Source: Deinococcus aerius (lineage in GTDB: Bacteria; Deinococcota; Deinococci; Deinococcales; Deinococcaceae). Taken from it: 64,000 nt of DNA. Below are positions 11,935 through 21,982 of the stretch, piece by piece. The stretch is from the NCBI RefSeq assembly GCF_002897375.1, contig NZ_BFAG01000005.1, positions 184,740 through 248,739 of the forward strand. Direction: 5' to 3'. The notes under the pieces are model-generated. The model saw nothing but the letters and a program-made list of their open reading frames with translations, had not been told where the DNA came from and searched no databases. How positions within the stretch are numbered: position 1 is the stretch's first letter; each line of letters opens with the position of its first letter. A program made the position numbers and the translations under genes.

Positions 11935-13884
11935 TCAGTCCCCCGCGTGCAGAGCCCGCCACTCCCTGAACGTGACCGGGAAAAGTGGTTCGGCGAGTTG
12001 CGCCATCGCCCGCGCGAAGAGGCGCGTCTCGTACTGCGCCCCCTCGTGGTCACGCAGTTCGAGGAAATGAAGGAGGCTCCTGACATTAAAGGTGTAATAC
12101 GATTCGGTATACAGCGAGAGCGGCAATACCCCCCGCGCCTGCTCGCGCGTCACGCCGAGATGCAGGAGTTCCTGATACGCACCAAAGGCATGGCGCCAGG
12201 CTTCCTCCCAAACTCGCGCTGCCTCAGCCTGATCCAGTGTTCCATCATCCTCCACACTCGCCTGCCGGTTGCTGGGCGCCTGCTTGCGGAAGGAGGGCGG
12301 CGTGAAGTTACGTTCCTGCATCTCGACATAGCGGCCGGAAATCTCATTCTTACTGTTGTGAACGACAATTCCGTTGGCGACAAAGTTATGCCAATCCCCT
12401 GCCACTTCCAGATCGTACGTCGGTTGAATGCCGAGGTACTCCACCTTCACGACCTTGGTGGGGTGGGCTTTGAGCTTTCTCCCCCTGGGTTTGGGACGTT
12501 CCCCGGAGATCACGATGTCTGGGTCGAACCGTTGCGCGAACGCCAGCTCATTTTCCTGTGAGCGGTGAATATTTCTGTGGCAATCGCCGCACAGGGTAAC
12601 GAGGTTGTCGAACTTCAAGGCCAGAGAGCGGTCGGCCCAGACAGGAACGACATGATGGGCGTGCAGCTCGGGTTTGCGCTCCCCGCAGTTCTGACAGGTG
12701 AAGTGGAACTTCTCGTGAACTCGCCGGGACTGCTCCCAGGTCCAACGGTTGATGTTCGCGCGTTCGCTGCTGATCCCGCCTTTCCAGAAGTTGCTGCGTT
12801 CGCCACTCCGGGCGGCACGAATAGCCATGCGGTGTTCTTCGGTTAGAACACGTGGCGCTCGGTAGCCGCCTTTGCCCTTATTCCAGGGCCTGAAGCCCTC
12901 CGGGAAGCGGGTTTCTTCCGGCGAGAACTGCAAGCCGTGAACCTTGAGCCACTTGCGAATGGTGTGGTAGCTGCACCCGGCCTCGTCAGCCATCTGCTGA
13001 ATGCTCTTGCGCTGTGCGCGCTGATCAGCCATCCACTCACGGTCCCGGTAGACCTCCAGCCCATTCACCATCAGGAACGCCTCGCGGCTCATCGTGGCTG
13101 TGTTCCCCTGAACCTCCAGCCCCACGGCCTCGCCCAGAGTCTGCCAGCCCCGTGAGGTCAGGACCCGGTGATGGGCCGTCATCGTCAGGCCCTTGCCGTC
13201 AGCCAGGGTGACTCGGTAGACAGGTTGCTCGCCCTGGTACATCACCTCCGCTACATGGCCGGTGGTAAATAGTCCCGTGGCTTCGTTCAGAACACGAAGC
13301 CGCATATTCTGAAGACGTTTCCGGCTGCTGCGGTGACCGACGATACTGCCCCCGACGTACCTCTGGATGGTGTTTCGGGAGAGACCGGAGGCCCGAACTG
13401 CCTTGGCAATACCGCCGTATCGCCCCCCCTCCTCCTGAAGAACACGGAGTGCGGTCGCTACCTGCTCAGGCCGAGCAGTCATCGTATGTACCTCGCCCTC
13501 GGTCCACATCCTGTACAGCTCGGAGACCGTCTTTCTGAGCCTCGGGAGAGCCTCGCCATTGATGTTGACGAACGTTACAACGGTGTCCCCAGTCAAGCAG
13601 GTCCCAATGCGGTGGCGCACCATCTGCCGGTCCACAAAAATAGGGCAAACAATTTTGAAAGTGATTAAATTATGTTCAAATGGACTGCCGTGTTGATGCC
13701 GCAGCAGATAGCGGATCAACTTTTCATCCTTTTGGTTGAGTGGCGTGTCTGAATCACCACCAAAGGAAACTCTCGCCGCATTCGTAATCATCTTGTCGTC
13801 GCCCACGTGCTGCACGAGGCTGACGCTGCCCAGGCCGTCGCCCAGGGGGTAGAGGGTGGGGGGGTGGGCGGGGGTCACAGTCAT
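11935..13884 (-). CDS. thyX: FAD-dependent thymidylate synthase ThyX interrupted by an intein
   Basis: Flavin-dependent thymidylate synthase, converting dUMP to dTMP. The host protein is about 234 residues: residues 1-95 and 511-649 of the 649-residue precursor. N-extein features are QHVGDDKMITNAARVSF and MVRHRIGT. The C-extein resumes SKNEISGRYVEM, so splicing rebuilds the ThyX signature RHRIGTSKNEISGRY. The intein occupies residues 96-510 and cuts through the active-site motif, a typical intein position. ATG at 13884 is preferred over a start 16 codons upstream because a TAAGCT -10 box lies 8 nt before it. The C-terminus (SLYTESYYTFNVRSLLHFLE) is intact. The N-extein DNA next to the intein is notably AT-rich. 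Confidence 0.95.
   Translation of the reverse strand: MTVTPAHPPTLYPLGDGLGSVSLVQHVGDDKMITNAARVSFGGDSDTPLNQKDEKLIRYLLRHQHGSPFEHNLITFKIVCPIFVDRQMVRHRIGTCLTGDTVVTFVNINGEALPRLRKTVSELYRMWTEGEVHTMTARPEQVATALRVLQEEGGRYGGIAKAVRASGLSRNTIQRYVGGSIVGHRSSRKRLQNMRLRVLNEATGLFTTGHVAEVMYQGEQPVYRVTLADGKGLTMTAHHRVLTSRGWQTLGEAVGLEVQGNTATMSREAFLMVNGLEVYRDREWMADQRAQRKSIQQMADEAGCSYHTIRKWLKVHGLQFSPEETRFPEGFRPWNKGKGGYRAPRVLTEEHRMAIRAARSGERSNFWKGGISSERANINRWTWEQSRRVHEKFHFTCQNCGERKPELHAHHVVPVWADRSLALKFDNLVTLCGDCHRNIHRSQENELAFAQRFDPDIVISGERPKPRGRKLKAHPTKVVKVEYLGIQPTYDLEVAGDWHNFVANGIVVHNSKNEISGRYVEMQERNFTPPSFRKQAPSNRQASVEDDGTLDQAEAARVWEEAWRHAFGAYQELLHLGVTREQARGVLPLSLYTESYYTFNVRSLLHFLELRDHEGAQYETRLFARAMAQLAEPLFPVTFREWRALHAGD
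12355..13599 (-). other. ThyX intein, 415 residues, with HNH homing endonuclease
   Basis: Splicing block A is CLTGDTVVTF (Cys1), block B is LTMTAHHRVLTSRGW with the expected His, and blocks F/G are QPTYDLEVAGDWHNFVANG and IVVHN, ending His-Asn before the +1 Ser of the C-extein. Between them are two helix-turn-helix-like segments (GGIAKAVRASGLSRNTIQRY and IQQMADEAGCSYHTIRKW), an NFWKGG motif, and an HNH nuclease (CQNC, LHAHHVVP, LCGDCHRNIH). All residues for splicing and for a zinc-bound HNH site are present, so both activities look intact. Confidence 0.93.
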
Positions 13885-13892
13885 CGCGCCCC

Positions 13893-13898
13893 AGCTTA
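13893..13898 (-). promoter_or_regulatory. -10 box TAAGCT before thyX
   Basis: On the minus strand TAAGCT ends 8 nt before ATG at 13884, with no Shine-Dalgarno between them; this supports that ATG over the upstream in-frame start. Confidence 0.55.
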
Positions 13899-13956
13899 AC
13901 GCCCGACCCGGGGAAGTGGGACGGGCGAGCATTTGGGGTGGTCTGTGGCGGATTCT

Positions 13957-14070
13957 TCAGCGGCGGGCAGAGCGGACATGCACGGCGCTGGACTGCGGGG
14001 TGCGGCGCTCATCCTGCACGGTCAGCAGCAGCGACAGGACGATCACCAGTGCGGCAAGCAGGAGGTCCAT
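13957..14070 (-). CDS. possible 37-residue single-pass membrane peptide
   Basis: A short frame from ATG at 14070: MDLLLAALVIVLSLLLTVQD followed by a polar, basic tail (ERRTPQSSAVHVRSARR) and a stop. One hydrophobic helix with a charged C-terminus is the layout of small membrane peptides. I see no clear ribosome-binding site or -10 box at the right distance, and no database check was possible, so it may not be expressed. Confidence 0.3.
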   Translation of the reverse strand: MDLLLAALVIVLSLLLTVQDERRTPQSSAVHVRSARR

Positions 14071-14127
14071 GCACCAGTGTGAACGCCGAGGTCTGACAGA
14101 ACGTTGACAGGGTTGGGCTGACGCCCC

Positions 14128-14619
14128 TCACAGTTCCACCTCCCGGGGGTCCATCCCGGCGGCTTTCAACGCGGCGCGGAACTGCTCCGGGGTCACGGGC
14201 AGGACACTCAGGCGGTTCCCCCTGCGTGTCAGGGGTGAGTCCTGCCACTCGGGGAGCGTTCGCAGGGTGTCAAGGGGCAATACCGCCGGGAAGGCCAGGA
14301 CGGGAACCACGTCCACCATGCTCCAGCGCGGATTCTGGGGCGTACTTTTGGGGTCGAAGTAGGCGCTCTCCGGGTCGAATTGCAGGTCGTCCGGGTACGG
14401 CTCCCGCCCCACCCGCGCGACACCCGCCACACCGGGCAACGCCGTGCTGGAGTGGTAGAAGAGGCAGAGGTCATTCACCCGCATCTGGCGCAGGAAATTG
14501 CGCGCCTGGTAGTTCCGCACGCCGCTCCACGCCTCGCGCCCCACCCGCACGAGGTCGTCGAATCCGAACACGTCCGGCTCGGACTTGAGCAGCCAGAACT
14601 GCGGCGGTGAGAGCGCCAT
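14128..14619 (-). CDS. EVE-domain protein
   Basis: A 163-residue single-domain EVE protein: FWLLKSEPDVFGFDDLVR, WSGVRNYQARNFLRQM, CLFYHSS and later DPKSTPQNPRWSMVDV are diagnostic of this PUA-like fold, proposed to bind modified bases in DNA or RNA. ATG at 14619 matches the family start and has a TAACCT -10 box 8 nt before it. It is transcribed divergently from the HtrA-like protease. Its ligand here is unknown. Confidence 0.93.
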   Translation of the reverse strand: MALSPPQFWLLKSEPDVFGFDDLVRVGREAWSGVRNYQARNFLRQMRVNDLCLFYHSSTALPGVAGVARVGREPYPDDLQFDPESAYFDPKSTPQNPRWSMVDVVPVLAFPAVLPLDTLRTLPEWQDSPLTRRGNRLSVLPVTPEQFRAALKAAGMDPREVEL

Positions 14620-14627
14620 AGGGGATG

Positions 14628-14633
14628 AGGTTA
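14628..14633 (-). promoter_or_regulatory. -10 box TAACCT before the EVE gene
   Basis: Minus-strand TAACCT ends 8 nt before ATG at 14619; leaderless arrangement. Confidence 0.55.
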
Positions 14634-14687
14634 GCGTTCCCGGGGGGCTCCGTACCTTTGGGCACCCTGTCGCGTGCCGGGCGGACC

Positions 14688-14693
14688 TACACT
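14688..14693 (+). promoter_or_regulatory. -10 box TACACT before the HtrA-like gene
   Basis: TACACT ends 6 nt before GTG at 14700 and places the transcript start at that codon. It argues against the in-frame ATG at 14625, which lies upstream of the promoter. Confidence 0.65.
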
Positions 14694-14699
14694 CGGCGC

Positions 14700-15779
<1,080 letters not shown>

Positions 15780-15827
15780 TCACGCTCCTCCGGGCCGCGC
15801 CTCACCTGCGCGGCGAACCCTGGAACC

Positions 15828-16046
15828 ATGTCACGTGCCTTCGTGAAGGAAGACGGCGGCGAACGCTGGACCCCGCCCGCAGCCGCCCGCGCCTACCGCC
15901 TGATTTGGCGGGGTCCGGGCGGTCCCGAGACGGTGCGCGAGACCGACGACCTGCTCGGCGCCCTGCGCTGGCTGGAAACCCGGGGCCGCCCCGGCTTCGA
16001 GCTGCGGGGCGACGACGGGGCGCTGCTCGCCACGATGACCGCGTAG
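15828..16046 (+). CDS. small conserved-looking hypothetical protein
   Basis: A 72-residue soluble protein. The composition matches the chromosome and the frame fills the space between the protease and the galM-like gene. It has no cysteines, no signal peptide and no motif I recognise; WRGPGGPETVRETDDLLGAL followed by FELRGDDGALLATMTA suggests a small alpha/beta fold. ATG at 15828 has no evident Shine-Dalgarno. Coding is likely but unproven. Confidence 0.6.
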   Translation: MSRAFVKEDGGERWTPPAAARAYRLIWRGPGGPETVRETDDLLGALRWLETRGRPGFELRGDDGALLATMTA

Positions 16047-16067
16047 CGAGGCGGCCGGGTCAGCCGT

Positions 16068-16964
16068 CTACCACTCGCCCTCTAGCGTGATCCGCGCAGC
16101 ACCCGCCAGGCTCTGCCCAGGGCTCAACGTCCGCATGTCCGTCCCGCCCACGCCCCGCGCCGCCAGGTTGAAGGCGTCGGTCGCGTGGCTGACGGGCTCC
16201 AGGGCGAGGCTGCCGTCCGGCGCGGTGTAGACCACCAGGTGCGAGAACACGGGGTCGGCGGTCAGGACGAGGGCGCGCGTACCCCAGTCGAGGCGGGCCG
16301 TGCCGTCCCAGGCGGTGTATACCCGGTCGAACTGCTCTTTACCGATCTCGCGGGACGTTCGGTAGTCCTCGTCGGGCCGGACGGGGCGTGCCTCGGCCGT
16401 TGGCAGTTGCCGCTCACCGGTGTCGTAGAGCAGCGCCGCGTCGAAGCTCAGCCGGGGGTCCACGCCGTCCTCCCGCCGCTGAAAGTACGGGTGAAGGCCC
16501 ATCCCGGCGGGCATCTCCGAGGTGTCGGCATTCGTCAGGGTCACGCTGAGATCGAGGTGCGGTCCGTGCAGCAGGTACTCCACCCGGGCGGTGAAGGCCC
16601 AGGGCCAGTTCATGTCAGCAAAATCCCGGCTGTCGAAGTCACAGCGCAGGTGCTGTTCAGAGGGGCGCGAAACTTGCCAGGGCCGATTCCGCACGTCGCC
16701 GTGCTGGGTCAGGCCGTCCTTCGTTGTGGCCCGGAGTTGGACCTCCCGTCCCCCAAAGGTGAAGCGCGCGTCCCGGATGCGGTTGGAGAAGGGCAGCAGG
16801 GTGAAGCAGGCGCACTGGCTGCTCGTCTCCACCTTGGAGAGGTCCACCGGGCGCAGGACCGGACGGCCCGAGGCGGCCCGGAGGTTGAGCACGCTCGCGC
16901 CGAGTTCGGGCAGTACCTCCAGTGTCAGGCGCTCGCTGGCGATGGTTTCGACCCGGAAGGTCAC
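16068..16964 (-). CDS. aldose 1-epimerase family protein
   Basis: A 298-residue mutarotase-like protein that would interconvert alpha and beta anomers of an aldose. Family landmarks are LLPFSNRIRDARF, a catalytic-region His in GMGLHPYFQRR, and the late acidic segment LALEPVSHATDAFNL. The GTG start at 16964 overlaps the rlmB stop (GTGA), so it is co-expressed with rlmB, a pairing without obvious metabolic logic. The exact sugar is not predictable. Confidence 0.9.
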   Translation of the reverse strand: MTFRVETIASERLTLEVLPELGASVLNLRAASGRPVLRPVDLSKVETSSQCACFTLLPFSNRIRDARFTFGGREVQLRATTKDGLTQHGDVRNRPWQVSRPSEQHLRCDFDSRDFADMNWPWAFTARVEYLLHGPHLDLSVTLTNADTSEMPAGMGLHPYFQRREDGVDPRLSFDAALLYDTGERQLPTAEARPVRPDEDYRTSREIGKEQFDRVYTAWDGTARLDWGTRALVLTADPVFSHLVVYTAPDGSLALEPVSHATDAFNLAARGVGGTDMRTLSPGQSLAGAARITLEGEW

Positions 16965-17677
16965 TTCGCCCCCCTCGTCCGCGCCGCCTCGTACAGCAGG
17001 ATACCCGCCGCGACGGAGGCGTTCAGGGACTGCACCTGTCCCCGGGTGGGAATCCGCACGAGCGCGTCGCACTTCTCGCGGACCAGGCGCCTCAGCCCCT
17101 CGCCCTCCGCACCGATCACCAGGGCGACCTTGCCGCTGAAATCCGTGCTGCCCACGTCCTGCGCCGCCTCGCCCGCCGCGCCGTAGACCCACACGCCGCC
17201 CTGCTTGAGCTGCTCCATCAGGCGCGGGAGGTTCTTCGTCTGCGCGACCGGGAGGTAGCTCGTCGCCCCCGCCGCCGTCTTGGCGACGACCGGGGAGAGG
17301 GGGGCGCTGCGCCGTTCCTCCACCACGACGCCGTGCGCGCCCAATACTTCCGCCGAGCGGATGATCGCCCCGAAGTTGCGCGGGTTGGTGATGCCGTCGA
17401 GGAGGACGATCAGCAGGTCTTCCCCCCGCGCCTCGGCCCGGTCGAGGATGTCGTCCACCGTCGCCCATTCCAGGTCCTCGACCTCCGCGATGACGCCCTG
17501 GTGCTGGGTCGTACCCGCGATCTGGTCGAGCTCGATGCGGGGGGCAAACCGCACCCGCACGTCAAAACCCTTGAGGTCGCGCACGAACGCCTCCTCGACG
17601 CCCCGCGCGACAAGCACCTCGGTCACGCGCCCGTCGCGCAGGGCTTCGAGCACCGGATTCCGTCCGTACAGCAACAT
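16961..17677 (-). CDS. rlmB: 23S rRNA 2'-O-ribose methyltransferase, RlmB/TrmH (SPOUT) family
   Basis: A 238-residue SpoU-type knotted methyltransferase. It starts MLLYGRNPVLEALRDG (substrate-binding N domain) and has SPOUT motifs 1-3: DGITNPRNFGAIIRSAEVLG, VIGAEGEGLRRL and IPTRGQVQSLNASVAAGIL. RlmB methylates G2251 of 23S rRNA (E. coli numbering); other family members modify tRNA, so the target is probable, not certain. A TAGACT -10 box lies 6 nt before ATG. Confidence 0.93.
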   Translation of the reverse strand: MLLYGRNPVLEALRDGRVTEVLVARGVEEAFVRDLKGFDVRVRFAPRIELDQIAGTTQHQGVIAEVEDLEWATVDDILDRAEARGEDLLIVLLDGITNPRNFGAIIRSAEVLGAHGVVVEERRSAPLSPVVAKTAAGATSYLPVAQTKNLPRLMEQLKQGGVWVYGAAGEAAQDVGSTDFSGKVALVIGAEGEGLRRLVREKCDALVRIPTRGQVQSLNASVAAGILLYEAARTRGAK

Positions 17678-17683
17678 GGGGGC

Positions 17684-17689
17684 AGTCTA
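17684..17689 (-). promoter_or_regulatory. -10 box TAGACT before rlmB
   Basis: Minus-strand TAGACT ends 6 nt before ATG at 17677, with no ribosome-binding site; leaderless arrangement. Confidence 0.6.
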
Positions 17690-17697
17690 GCGGGGGT

Positions 17698-18129
<432 letters not shown>

Positions 18130-18136
18130 GGGGGCC

Positions 18137-18142
18137 AGTGTA
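18137..18142 (-). promoter_or_regulatory. -10 box TACACT, left half of a divergent pair
   Basis: Minus-strand TACACT ends 7 nt before ATG at 18129. Confidence 0.6.
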
Positions 18143-18180
18143 GAGGAGCGGGCGCGCGGCGTCCCCGGTTCCCGCGACGC

Positions 18181-18186
18181 TATCCT
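18181..18186 (+). promoter_or_regulatory. -10 box TATCCT, right half of a divergent pair
   Basis: TATCCT ends 6 nt before ATG at 18193. Only 38 bases separate it from the opposing -10 box, so the two -35 regions must overlap. Confidence 0.6.
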
Positions 18187-18192
18187 GCGCCC

Positions 18193-18894
18193 ATGAAGCA
18201 GAAGCTCCCCACGCTGGTGGCGCAGGCGCGAGGTGGGCGCGTGGTCCGCACCCCCTTTCTCGACGGTGATGACATCGACCGCCGCCAACTCCAGGACGAC
18301 GAGGTGCGCTTCGTGATCGCGGGCGGCTTCCCCGACGCCCGGCGGGTGATCCTCACCCTGTATCCCGCTCATATTCCCGAGGTGGACAGCGGCGTGACCG
18401 TGCTGCGCGTAACCCCACAGGCGGGCGGTCCCCCCTGGGACGTGCAGGACTTCACCGTGCATCTGCGCCGCCTGAACCTGCCCGAAGACGGGCTCGGCGA
18501 CGTGCGCGAGGAGCGCGGCGGCTCCTTCCTGATCGCTGCTACCGGCAAGGCCGCGCAGACGCTGGAAGGCCTCACCGAACTGGGGGGCCGCGAGGTCGAG
18601 GTCGAGGAGGTCGGCGAGACGGCGGGGCGGGGCTCCAAGACGCGCGAGGTCGTGGTGCCCTCCATGCGGGTGGACGTGGTGGGGGCCAAGGGTTTTGGCG
18701 TCAGCCGCGCCTACTTCCAGCAGGGGATCGACGGGGGCAAGGTGCGCCTGAACGGCCAGCCCGCCCGCGCCAGTTCCGAGATCCGCGAGGGCGACAGCCT
18801 CAGCGCCGAGGGGATCGGGCGCATCGACTTCCGCCGCGTGGTGAACGAGACCCGGCGCGGCAATTTCAAGGTGGAACTGGAAGTGCACCGGTGA
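18193..18894 (+). CDS. S4-domain RNA-binding protein, YlmH-like
   Basis: A 233-residue protein with the architecture of YlmH: an N-terminal domain (TPFLDGDDIDRRQLQDDEVR, then VIAGGFPDARRVILTLYP) and a C-terminal S4 RNA-binding domain (VGAKGFGVSRAYFQQGIDGG, KVRLNGQPARASSEIREGD). YlmH proteins are linked to ribosome rescue and to the division-gene neighbourhood in other bacteria. The start is supported by a TATCCT -10 box 6 nt upstream. No division genes are adjacent here. Confidence 0.85.
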   Translation: MKQKLPTLVAQARGGRVVRTPFLDGDDIDRRQLQDDEVRFVIAGGFPDARRVILTLYPAHIPEVDSGVTVLRVTPQAGGPPWDVQDFTVHLRRLNLPEDGLGDVREERGGSFLIAATGKAAQTLEGLTELGGREVEVEEVGETAGRGSKTREVVVPSMRVDVVGAKGFGVSRAYFQQGIDGGKVRLNGQPARASSEIREGDSLSAEGIGRIDFRRVVNETRRGNFKVELEVHR

Positions 18895-19008
18895 CGTGGT
18901 CCCGGCGATGAGTGGGGCGGACGTGCCCCCGCTCTCGCAAGCCTCCCCATTCGTGTCTCCCGCCCCCTCTCCTGCTCACTCACACCCTTATGCCTCATCA
19001 CTTCACCC

Positions 19009-20010
<1,002 letters not shown>

Positions 20011-20039
20011 GCGGGCCCGCGGGGCCGTAAGAAGTCTGC

Positions 20040-20471
20040 ATGTCATCCCTTCGTACCCTGGGTCAAATGCCCAACCTTCCCCTTGTTCACCCGGCGTGTC
20101 TGGCGGTCGTCCTCTTGGGCGCTGTGACCTGCGGTGCGGCTGCGGCAGGCAACACTTTCCAGCTTGACGGCCTGCTGGCTGTGTACGACAGCCCCTCCCC
20201 CTGCCTGAGTGTCGCCGTCCGGGTGTACGAGGGGAGTCAGCTCAAGTCTCAGGTCGCCGTACTGCCGACCGGGAAGGTTTCGCCGGTCGGGAAGAGTGCC
20301 CCGCTGCCCCGCTTCGAGAAGGGCAGGACCTATAACCTCCAGGCCACCTGTCTGGGCAAGGACAAGACCTTCCAGAACTCAGAGCTGACGTTCAAGGCCG
20401 ACGGTCACACCGTGATGGTGGCCTTCACCAAGGCGGGCTTTCAGTTCAGACGGGGAGGCCTCGCCTACTGA
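20040..20471 (+). CDS. secreted hypothetical protein
   Basis: A 143-residue protein with a signal peptide whose hydrophobic core is CLAVVLLGAVTCGAAAAG (the true start may be MPNLPLVH, nine codons inside). The mature part has two cysteines (SPSPCLSVAV and LQATCLGKD) that could form a disulfide. The rest is beta-rich (SQVAVLPTGKVSPVG, VMVAFTKAGFQF). No family recognised. A GC-rich hairpin with no U run (CCCCTCCTGAGGAGGGG near 20555) lies downstream. Confidence 0.65.
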   Translation: MSSLRTLGQMPNLPLVHPACLAVVLLGAVTCGAAAAGNTFQLDGLLAVYDSPSPCLSVAVRVYEGSQLKSQVAVLPTGKVSPVGKSAPLPRFEKGRTYNLQATCLGKDKTFQNSELTFKADGHTVMVAFTKAGFQFRRGGLAY

Positions 20472-20627
20472 GGGCGGGGTGAGTATCCCCGGGAGGAACA
20501 CCGGCTGCACACATGCCTTCCTGTTTGGAAGAGGCTCTGTTCTCACCCCTCCTGAGGAGGGGTCGTCGGATGGAGCGACCCTGCCCGTGTGGGAGCGACA
20601 GCAGGTAAACTTACCCGGGATAGAAAA

Positions 20628-20654
20628 CGAAAAAGCCCGTACTGGACGGACTTT
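20628..20654 (-). terminator. intrinsic terminator of tRNA-Leu
   Basis: On the minus strand AAAGTCCGT and ACGGGCTTT pair around a CCAGT loop, directly followed by more T residues, starting 3 nt past the tRNA CCA end. Confidence 0.75.
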
Positions 20655-20656
20655 GC

Positions 20657-20741
20657 TGGTGCCGAGAGCGGGACTTGAACCCGCACGGGTTGCCCCGGCC
20701 GATTTTAAGTCGGATGCGTCTACCGATTCCGCCATCCCGGC
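20657..20741 (-). tRNA. tRNA-Leu (anticodon UAA)
   Basis: An 85-nt class II tRNA with a long variable arm. The acceptor GCCGGGA pairs with TCTCGGC (one G-U), the anticodon loop reads CTTAAAATC, the T arm GGTTCAAGTCC is canonical, and the CCA end is encoded in the DNA. Confidence 0.97.
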
Positions 20742-20815
20742 CCGGGCCGGAGTATAGCAGGCGGCTGGAATGGCGTTTCCCCCAAGGGGCGAGGTCAGGT
20801 GGCTAAAGACGCTGC

Positions 20816-21007
20816 CTAGGCCGACAGGCGCGCGGGGGCACCCACAGTTCCCAGCGAATCGCCCGTGCCCTTGAGTTCCCGAACCTCGGCCAGGAGGCGC
20901 CCAATGGTGGCCGCGTGGACTTCCGGGGAGTGCCGTCCCTCCGCGAAGCTGTTCAGCGTGTCCACAAAGGCCTTCAGGATCTCTTGCAGGCGTTCTTCCT
21001 TGGGCAT
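20816..21007 (-). CDS. small hypothetical protein
   Basis: A 63-residue mostly helical protein (MPKEERLQEILKAFVDTLNS, then HAATIGRLLAEVRELKGTGD). It has no cysteine, membrane segment or known motif. A TAGCCT box lies 5 nt before ATG at 21007, and an AGGAGAG further up. It sits between tRNA-Leu and tmRNA on the same strand. Coding is plausible from amphipathic periodicity and composition but function is unknown. Confidence 0.5.
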   Translation of the reverse strand: MPKEERLQEILKAFVDTLNSFAEGRHSPEVHAATIGRLLAEVRELKGTGDSLGTVGAPARLSA

Positions 21008-21059
21008 GATGGAGGCTACTTCATCTCTCCTTACAAAAAATGCACAGGGAGAATGGATG

Positions 21060-21084
21060 AAAAACCCCGCCTGTGGGGGCGGGG
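21060..21084 (-). terminator. intrinsic terminator of tmRNA
   Basis: Minus-strand CCCCGCC and GGCGGGG pair around a 6-nt loop and are followed by five T residues, starting a few bases after the tmRNA CCA end. Confidence 0.9.
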
Positions 21085-21087
21085 CCG

Positions 21088-21438
<351 letters not shown>

Positions 21439-21550
21439 CGGGTAGAGCGGCCGGATCACTCCGGCGACCAAAATATAGCAGAGGGCGGCGGGCGGGATAT
21501 TGAGCTTGGGCACGATGTGGGCTCATCCTGGGTCGGAGAGGAGGAGCGGA

Positions 21551-21982
21551 ATGGTGCCCTCAGAGTTGGAATTCGTTGGTGTGCTGCCTGAAGTCGAGGG
21601 CCGAGTTTTGGAGGGCCTCCGCATCGAGGGCATGATCCAGAATGGAGTTCAGGAAGGTCGCTGCCACATCGCCTACTGGCGCATGGAAGGCCAGTGGTGG
21701 CGCTCGTTTGCGGAAGGTTACGCACTCCACATCCGTCAATGGGGCGAAGAGCCCGTCTCGTGGGATGGTGGGCCTAAATATCTCTACCCAGTGACAGAAG
21801 TGGCGCAGGAGTGCTATGGCTTGCCCTTGCGGCAACTGGAGATATTCATTTTCAATGACTGTCCGGCGTTGCGACTGATGCTGGAGGATGGCCGGGCTAT
21901 CGAATGCTTGAGCAACGAGCAGGGCTTCTCTTGGAACCGTGCGGTTTTGCGTTCTCCCGATGGTTCGACCACCTCGCTCTAA
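21551..21982 (+). CDS. hypothetical protein
   Basis: A 143-residue acidic soluble protein, tryptophan-rich in the centre (AYWRMEGQWWRSFAEGY, then IRQWGEEPVSWDG). ATG at 21551 follows a strong GAGGAGG and is preferred over an upstream in-frame start. I recognise no family. It is divergent from tmRNA and overlaps the 3' end of the PHP gene on the other strand by 4 bases. Base composition is slightly lower in GC than that of its neighbours, so it may be a lineage-specific acquisition. Confidence 0.7.
   Translation: MVPSELEFVGVLPEVEGRVLEGLRIEGMIQNGVQEGRCHIAYWRMEGQWWRSFAEGYALHIRQWGEEPVSWDGGPKYLYPVTEVAQECYGLPLRQLEIFIFNDCPALRLMLEDGRAIECLSNEQGFSWNRAVLRSPDGSTTSL

Noticed and set aside
14625..14699. 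ATG at 14625 as the start of the HtrA-like protease
   Set aside because: The TACACT -10 box at 14688-14693 is downstream of it and fits GTG at 14700.
15828..16046. Treating the 72-residue frame as a shadow
   Set aside because: Rejected as a shadow because nothing else occupies this stretch on either strand; kept as a low-confidence gene.
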